Below, piece by piece: positions 58,101 through 64,000 of a stretch of DNA of 64,000 bases. A program made the position numbers and the translations under genes. Under the pieces are notes generated by a model. That model was not told the DNA's origin, ran no database searches, and saw nothing but the letters and a program-made list of their open reading frames with translations. Positions within the stretch are counted from its first letter, which is position 1. Every line of letters starts with the position of its first letter. Source of the stretch: Atherinomorus stipes (lineage: Eukaryota; Chordata; Actinopteri; Atheriniformes; Atherinidae); NCBI GenBank assembly GCA_023101725.1, contig JALJCO010007106.1, positions 1 through 64,000 on the forward strand. Reading direction: 5' to 3'.

Positions 58101-61100
58101 AAATGCATTTGCAACTAAAATCGGGTGAAAACGAAGGCTCAGACATTTTATTGTAGTGAGAACTTAAAGGTGATAGCAACAACTTTTTCATCAAAACAAT
58201 TAATTTAAAAAAAAAACATCAACAGAACAGCTAGAGGGTTGCAGAATAAAGGTATTAATTTGACCAAAATTTTTTTTTATCGTATATAAATAACTGTTTT
58301 ATCAATTTTGACTGGTCCAAAATGTGTAGGCATTTACAGTTCTTGAGCAAAAATTTGTTGATCCACACTTTGAGGCAGTCACTGTAATCAGGTGTTTTCT
58401 GTAACGATCAATAAAACTTTTGCACCTGTTGACAGGTATTTTGACCCACTGTTCATGAGCAAGGCGCTTTAATTTGTCTGGGACAGTTTGTATGTTTGTT
58501 TTTTTCAAATTATCCTTTAAATAAAAATTTTAAATTGAAATTTTATTTGACTAAAATACTATTTAGTTATTTTTATAAATTTATTATTACTTTGTTTCAT
58601 GTTATTTGAATTACTAGTGTGAATTTAGCCTTTTCTTTAATGGAGGATTTGTAAACTTTCAAGCACAACTGTACATCTGGTTACCATGCCAACGTCACGC
58701 CACCAAATCCGGACCTCTTGGGCCAGTCTCCAGAAGGTTTTTCGTGTTCTTGTGCCCACACACCTAACTCAAATTAAGGAGTCATTGTGCTGAGCTTGAT
58801 TGGCTGTTGGATTAATTAGCTTTGCAAACGAGGTCATGTTTTCAGTAGCATTGGTTTGTCTGTCTGTCTGTCAGCAATTTTACGGAAAAAGAACTAGACG
58901 GATTGACCTGAAATTTTCACCAGCCGTGTGCTTCAGCTCAAGAACAAACCCATCAAATTTTGGATGTGATCTGGATCCAAGGATTCTTTTTCATTGTGAG
59001 GCCAAATTTAGTCATTTTTCCATAAAACTCTGTACAAATGGGCCGAGTGTTTGGTAAAAAATTACAAGAAAGGATCTCAAAGAGTTCTATAATGTTTTGA
59101 AAGTTCCAGAGAAAATTCTAGATATTATGATCCAGAAAACACAAAAATAAGGGAGTCTGCGTTCTCCGAGTGCTTTTCTAGTTTAATTTGAGTCAGGTGT
59201 GCTGAAGCAGGGAAATGGACCCCACGAGGTCCAGATTTGGTGATCCCTGTTCTACACTAAAGGATTCCACTACTTTTGCAACTCCTGGACATGTAAGTTA
59301 AAATGTTTGCTAACGCTAATTAACGGTTATTCAGTTCTGTAATGTTGCTAATTGAGTAAGCGAGTGTTAGCGCGCCACCTGCTGGCGGGGAGGAATTAAA
59401 CTCGTAGCTATCACCTTTAAAGTTAAACTTAACATAACTGGAACGAGACCTGACTGAGTCTATTTTATGGCACTATTTTGTCCCTGCTGTCTGTTTAACA
59501 TTCCTAACTATGATGCAACTACAGAACCCCAGGAGATCTTGAGTGGATCTCCAGTCAACGTGATATTTACTGACCTCAACGGCAGCTTATGAAACTATTT
59601 GGACTCACAGAGCTTTCCTGCAGTTCCTCACAGCTGGGAGAAGTCTCATCCGTCCCCCTGCTGTTGTGTTGTACTGCTCCAGGTCCAGCTCGTCCAGAAC
59701 CTCCTGGGACATCTGCAGCATGTAGGCCAGAGCTGAGCAGTGGATCTCTGACAGTTTCTTCTTGGATCTGTTCTCTGACTTCATGAACTCTTGGATCTCC
59801 TGATAAACGGAGACGTCGTTCATCTCCATCAGACAGTGGAAGATGTTGATGCTTCTGTCTGGAGAGATTTTATCGTTATTCGTGTACTTCAGGTTGTTGA
59901 TGACTCTCTGGATGATTTCAGGATTGTTCTCGCTCTGATTGGTCAGATCTGCTAAGAGGGTCTGGTTGGGTTCCACAGAGAGGCCATGAAGGAAGCGAAC
60001 AAACAGGTCCAGGTGGCCGTTTTCACTGTAGAGGGATTTTATCACGGCTGTTTTCAAGAAGTTATCGACAGACGAGTTGCTGTATTTGTCTCCGAGGAAG
60101 GCTTTCAGGACTTCTGTCTTCCCGCTGGTGTAACAGTGCATCATGTAGACTGCAGCCAGAAACTCCTGAACACTCAGATGAACGAAGCAGTAAACTGCTT
60201 TCTGGAAGATCACACACTCTCTTCTGAAGATCTCCGTACAAACTCCTGAGAACACCGAGGCCTCTGTGACATCAAGACCACACTGGTCCAGGTCTTCTTG
60301 GTAGAACATGATGTTTCCTTTCTCCAGATGTTCAAACGCCAGCCTCCCCAGCTTTAGAAGAACTTCCCTGTCAGCCTCCGTCAGCTCCTGTGGACTCGTC
60401 TCATGTCCCTCATGGTACTTGTTCTTCTTCCTCTTTGTCTGGACCACCAGGAAGTGCGAGTACATGTCCGTGGTGGTCTTGGGCAGCTCTCCTCTCTGCT
60501 CTGTGGTCAACATGTCCTCCAGAACCGTAGCAGCGATCCAGCAGCAGACTGGGACTCCACACATGATGTGGAGGCTCCTGGACGTCTTTATGTGGGAGAT
60601 GATTCTGCTGGACATCTCTTCATCACTGAACCTCCTCCTGAAGTACTCCTCCTTCTGGACATCAGTGAAGCCTCGGACTTCTGTTAGCCTGTCCACACAT
60701 GTAGGAGGGATCTGATTGGCCGCTGCAGGTCTGGAAGTGATCCAGATGAGAGCCGAGGGCAGCAGATTCCCCTTGATGAGGTTTGTCAGCAGCACGCTGA
60801 CTGAAGACTTGTGTGTGACGTCAGAAACCAGCTCAGCGTTGCTGAAGTCCAGTGAAAGTCTGCTTTCATCCAGACCATCAAAGATGAAGAGAAGTTTGCA
60901 GACAGCCAGCTGCTCTGCTGGGATCTTCTGGAGCGTTGGATGGAAAACACGGAGCAGCTGGAGAAGACTGTACTGATCATCTCTGATCAAGTTCAGCTCC
61001 CTGAATGAAAGCAGGACCACCACGCTGACATCCTGGTTCTCCAAGCCCTCTGCCCAGTCCAGAGTGAACTTCTGCACTGAGAAGGTTTTTCCAACACCAG

Positions 61101-61397
61101 CGACGCCGTTGGTCAGAACCACTCTGATTGGTCCACGTTGGCCAGGTAAGGCTTTAAAGATGTCGTGGCACCTGATTGGAGCGTCATGGAGGGTGTTGAT
61201 CTTGGAGGTTTCCTCCAGCTGCCTCACCTCATGTTGGGTATTAACCTCTTCACTCCATCCCTCTGTGATGAAGAGCTCAGTGTAGATCCTGTTGAGGAGG
61301 GTTCTACTTCCTGCTTCATCAGTTCCTTCAGTCACATGTTCACATCTCCTCCTCAGACTGAGCTGATGTTCATCTAAAACCTCCTGCAGACCAACAT
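55164..61397 (-). CDS. NLR gene B: NLRC3-like FISNA-NACHT-LRR gene (3' part, intact)
   Basis: Exons 5' to 3' on the minus strand: FISNA-NACHT 61397..59609, LRR 57631..57455, 56770..56594, 56160..55987, 55788..55615, terminal 55173..55164. All are open and in matching phase, giving about 830 residues for this part. No RING or N-terminal repeat exon is present between 61.4 and 64 kb, so the 5' exons lie beyond the window or are missing. The expected role is a cytosolic innate sensor: NACHT binds and hydrolyses NTP and drives oligomerisation, LRRs sense or restrain. There is no B30.2 domain. It neighbours gene A in the same orientation, as in fish NLR clusters. Confidence 0.8.
55615..55788 (-). 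CDS. LRR exon 4 of NLR gene B
   Basis: 174 bp, acceptor CTGTTTTCAG, donor GTCAGTAA. Encodes [37 protein letters not shown], then LESP-type end RWRLKTLR. Intact, standard phase. Confidence 0.88.
55987..56160 (-). CDS. LRR exon 3 of NLR gene B
   Basis: 174 bp, acceptor ATTTTCTTCAG, donor GTCTGTTG. Encodes [37 protein letters not shown] and [10 protein letters not shown]. Intact. Confidence 0.88.
56594..56770 (-). CDS. LRR exon 2 of NLR gene B
   Basis: 177 bp, acceptor CCTTCTTCAG, donor GTCAGACG. Encodes [38 protein letters not shown] and [10 protein letters not shown]. One codon longer than the 174-bp form, within the normal range of this exon type. Confidence 0.88.
57281..57397. repeat. Near-perfect 117-bp hairpin
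   Basis: Arms of about 50 bp (ccgcacactatcgctctcat and atgagagcgatagtgcggga) around a loop of roughly 16 bases (ttaaccaaaacatcac). A palindromic MITE is the simplest reading; a small-RNA hairpin is possible. Confidence 0.85.
57455..57631 (-). CDS. LRR exon 1 of NLR gene B
   Basis: 177 bp, acceptor TGGAACCGCAG, donor GTCAGTCC. Encodes [38 protein letters not shown] and [10 protein letters not shown]. Intact and GC-richer than its neighbours. Confidence 0.9.
58302..58508 (-). pseudogene. Tc1-like transposase C-terminal remnant
   Basis: The frame includes [20 protein letters not shown] and [18 protein letters not shown], the W-x-x-IP ... C-x-x-L ... Y-x-x-R-L ... V-x-x-x-K tail of fish Tc1-like transposases. 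Only the last 60 or so codons remain. Confidence 0.6.
58510..59600. other. Intron of gene B between NACHT and the first LRR exon
   Basis: Interspersed-repeat-like text near 58840-59100 (gaccgatt-type receptor-less repeat, ctgaaattttcaccag). No gene. Confidence 0.4.
59609..61397 (-). CDS. FISNA-NACHT exon of NLR gene B (intact)
   Basis: 1789 bp, acceptor TTTCCAGCAG, donor GTGAGTCC. In the 613-codon open frame from 61446 the first 16 residues are intron read-through. FISNA begins [12 protein letters not shown] (about residue 17). Walker A GVAGVGKT is at 114-121, Walker [11 protein letters not shown] at 185-194; [13 protein letters not shown] (sensor 1 type) follows. Winged-helix and HD2 regions run to AVRNCRKAL. 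All expected NACHT motifs are present, so the NTPase core should work. Its 5' 1.29 kb is nearly identical to gene A; the HD2 part differs at about one residue in three. Confidence 0.95.
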
Positions 61398-61419
61398 CTG
61401 CTGGAAACAAGAACAAATG

Positions 61420-63290
61420 AGATTCAACCATCCGGCTCAAACACATTTAGAAGGTCATAAATAAATAACACATACATATATGTTCTTATATCTTTCTTTC
61501 CCAGTAGGGAAACTGGAATTTTCAGTTTTCCCTTCAACTTGCAGAAGCTCAGTAACACGTCTGATGTGTGAAAACGGACAGAAACGAGAATCGAACCACA
61601 GAAGTTCAGCTTCAAACATACTGAGAACTAAACACCGGCTTTAAAAACATCCATATTTGTTGCTTGTTTCTTCACTAGGATCACGAACCTCAACCAAGTT
61701 TACACGTACAGGTATCACTATAACTACATTATATTATACTAAACCACTTGTGTCCATGTTTATTTTATTGCTCTGAAAACTACAAACTCTTATGAAAGAG
61801 GAATTTTACAAAACTACACAATTAATTTTGGACTTTATCAAAGATGCAAATGCAACCCAGCATGAAGATGTAGATGATTAAAAATGAACAATTATAGAAG
61901 CAGGTTTCAAATGATAATACTAATAAAAGTAGAGATAGAAGCAGGAAGTCAAACCAAAAGTATTACAAGTAAACCAAATACCAGTACGGAGCATAAAAAG
62001 CCATAAATGAACCAAAGCCTGTATTTTAGGACCAAAACAATGAGAAGTTTTTGCTCAGTTTAGAAATAGAAAATTAGAGTTCATCAAAGCTTTTACATCT
62101 CAATTTCAGTAATTTACAGTCGTCCTCAAAATGATCCATACCCTCCAATAAAAGAAGGAAAAAAAATCCACTGTCACTGATATGAGCTGAAATTGACAAA
62201 AGTAATAATGAATAAAAATTCTATGAAAATCATGACCCTGATTTTAAATTCTGGTTCAACAAAAAATATTAAAAACAAACAAACAAAAATAAAACAATTA
62301 AACAAGCATGATGGGGCTCTGAAGCTAAAATTTTGTTGAGCAACACTTAGAGGCAATCACTGTAATCAGGTGTTTTCTGTAATGTTCAAAAAGACTTTTA
62401 CACCTGTTGACATTTATGTTGGTCCATGTTCATGGAACATGTGCTCTAATGTGTCCGGGGTAGTTTTATTTGTTTTTTAAAAAATTATTATTTTCAACTA
62501 CAATTAAAAAAAAAAAATCTATCTCCCTAAATGATAATTTTGTAATTTTTATTTATTATTAGTTCCTTTAGTTTCTAGTTATTTGAATTACTATTGTTTC
62601 AATGTAGCCTTTTAATGATAGGGTGTGCAATTAAAATAAAATTAATTAAACAGTTTAAAGCAAAGAGTGTACGAGTTTAAATCTCTGTGAAGAGTTTTGT
62701 GTAAATGTGTTCAGTTTAGTTTCGATAGTTTATTTCAAACATGTAACAACCAAAAATAATCATATATTAATGAACTGACAACAGTGAAAAAAGAACAGGC
62801 AAAAACAAACAAATGAAATAAATGTAGACTATAAACACATCATTTCAGTTTGCACATTTGAAAAGAAGTAGGTAGAAGTATAAACTTATTACATCCCACC
62901 CCTTCTTATCCAGTCTGTTAGTTTTTGATCAATAATACTAATAGCAATGCTGCGGCTAACTGTCCAATTAGCCGCAGTGAGCTAAACATGGGAGTCTCAC
63001 GTTTATTCTCCACATCATAATCAACGTCATTCAACTTTGCAAGGAAACGGACGACAAGACAAGGCAAAAACTTGGTCACGTAGCTGTAATTTATGGTTGC
63101 GGTCAACAAAAATTTCCCTCCCGAGCTCACCTCATTCCTACATCCTCCGAGCAGCTAGTGCGCACAGGTGAGTGCGACTAATTGTAATCACTGACTACAC
63201 ACCCAGAGTGACACCCCCCCATCAAAGTGCCAATCAGGCCGCACACAACAGCAAACTGATATCAGAATATCACTCACACATACCCACTGA
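61420..63290. other. Upstream of the gene B NACHT exon
   Basis: No RING or N-terminal NLR exon seen. The minus-strand frame 62918..63130 is open but unrecognised; AT-rich retroelement-like text occurs near 62720-62900. Confidence 0.45.
62290..62470 (-). pseudogene. Second Tc1-like transposase tail remnant
   Basis: A relative of 58302..58508: minus-strand codons give [27 protein letters not shown] text, with stops upstream. The two remnants share caatcactgtaatcaggtgt and nearby sequence, so they come from one family or a duplicated segment. Confidence 0.5.
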
Positions 63291-63299
63291 GCACAAGAC

Positions 63300-63925
63300 G
63301 TCTATTAGACGTCTCGTGTAAAGGTTAGACCGAAATTAGCCCGTCTAAAATCGGTCTATATTTAACCCCGAATCTAGACTACAGCATTTAATCCATTAAT
63401 TGTTAAATATTACTTGGAAAAAAACTGTAAGTTGTATAAATGATGGCCAAATGTTGAATAAAAACATTTTAAACAGTCATTCACCAACCTACAGAGTAGT
63501 TTAGATTTATACTCAATTTAGACGTCTAAATCAAGACCTCATATCAACGTCTTTTTTAGACCAAATTTAGACCATTGAATTAAAAACGTAAAACAACGAC
63601 AACTGAACAAAAAAATTTGCACAACCGCTGTCCAAATATTGGACTTAAATGGTTTGAATGGCCAACGATCAATATAGTAAAGTACATTTTTAGCCTTGAT
63701 TTGGATGTCTAAATCAAGACCTCATATCGACGTCTTTTTTAAATACCAAATCTAGACGATTGAATTGAACACATTAAATAACTACTATTGTTGAAAAAAT
63801 AACTGTAAATTAACTGTAAGTGTCCCAATATCTGACGCAAATCATTTTAATGACCATTATACAGGTTTAAATCTAGTCTTGATTTTGACGTTTAATCAAC
63901 GTCTCGATTTAGACCAGTTTTATAT
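63300..63925. repeat. Degenerate tandem repeat with GACGTC motifs (about 182-bp period)
   Basis: The segment gtctaaatcaagacctcata, then atcnacgtcttttt, recurs at about 63524 and 63706, with a weaker form near 63885. It begins with agacgtctattagacgtctc at 63298. Probably a non-autonomous transposon with internal tandem units; it may run past the window end. Confidence 0.6.
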
Positions 63926-64000
63926 GAGCCTAAGTTATTTTTCATTTTTAAGCACAGACTGCACCAAATATGTTTACAATTAGTTCTCACTATTAACCTA

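Noticed and set aside
62918..63130. 70-codon minus-strand ORF MSSGGKFLLTATIN
   Set aside because: Unrecognised, within repeat-rich DNA, no splice or promoter support.
1..64000. CRISPR arrays, bacterial operons, ribosome binding sites
   Set aside because: The window is vertebrate nuclear DNA; the tandem arrays lack repeat-spacer structure.

Overview
The window reads as nuclear DNA of a teleost fish. The clearest evidence is two FISNA-NACHT exons of the NLRC3-like (NLR-C) innate-immune family that expanded in ray-finned fishes. They come with teleost-style N-terminal repeat exons (SMKSDRS motif), a RING exon and 174/177-bp leucine-rich-repeat (LRR) exons. The spacer DNA is dense with hAT, piggyBac/TTAA-type, Harbinger-like, Tc1-like, L1-like and other LINE elements, which is typical of percomorph fish. 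Most long ORFs are chance frames through repeats. Only the NLR exons and a few transposon remnants look like real protein.

Layout. 1-3.4 kb: an edge-truncated copy of an unusual DNA element (here called X) whose inverted ends are built from a 10-bp satellite (GTGGCACCNN). 3.6-6.0 kb: a block (D) with a paralogue at 47.1-54.2 kb. 6.2-8.2 kb: an AGTATACT-rich repeat and a LINE fragment. 8.2-11.7 kb: no gene recognised. 11.8-46.5 kb: NLR gene A on the minus strand. It has a start exon at 46.5 kb, two N-terminal repeat exons (40.3 and 37.6 kb), a RING exon (33.3 kb), a FISNA-NACHT exon (30.9-32.7 kb), three LRR exons (22.6, 14.0 and 12.9 kb) and a short terminal exon (12.0 kb). All splice phases agree, but single-base frameshifts in the NACHT exon and in the last LRR exon make it a probable pseudogene, or the assembly has errors. 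Its introns hold nested transposons, many with exact target-site duplications. 47.1-54.2 kb: a second D block, split by a complete 4.25-kb X element, with a long palindromic element in the right part. 55.1-61.4 kb: NLR gene B, minus strand, intact FISNA-NACHT exon plus four intact LRR exons and a terminal exon; its 5' exons are not in the window. 61.4-64 kb: repeat-rich sequence.

How the parts relate. Genes A and B are neighbouring paralogues in the same orientation, as in an NLR cluster. Their FISNA-NACHT exons are nearly identical over about 1.29 kb and then diverge sharply, which points to gene conversion. The products would be cytosolic NTP-dependent sensors: RING and N-terminal repeats for signalling, NACHT for oligomerisation, LRRs for recognition. 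The most novel object is element X: satellite-array terminal inverted repeats, an 8-bp target duplication and a paralogous empty site, resembling foldback-type transposons.
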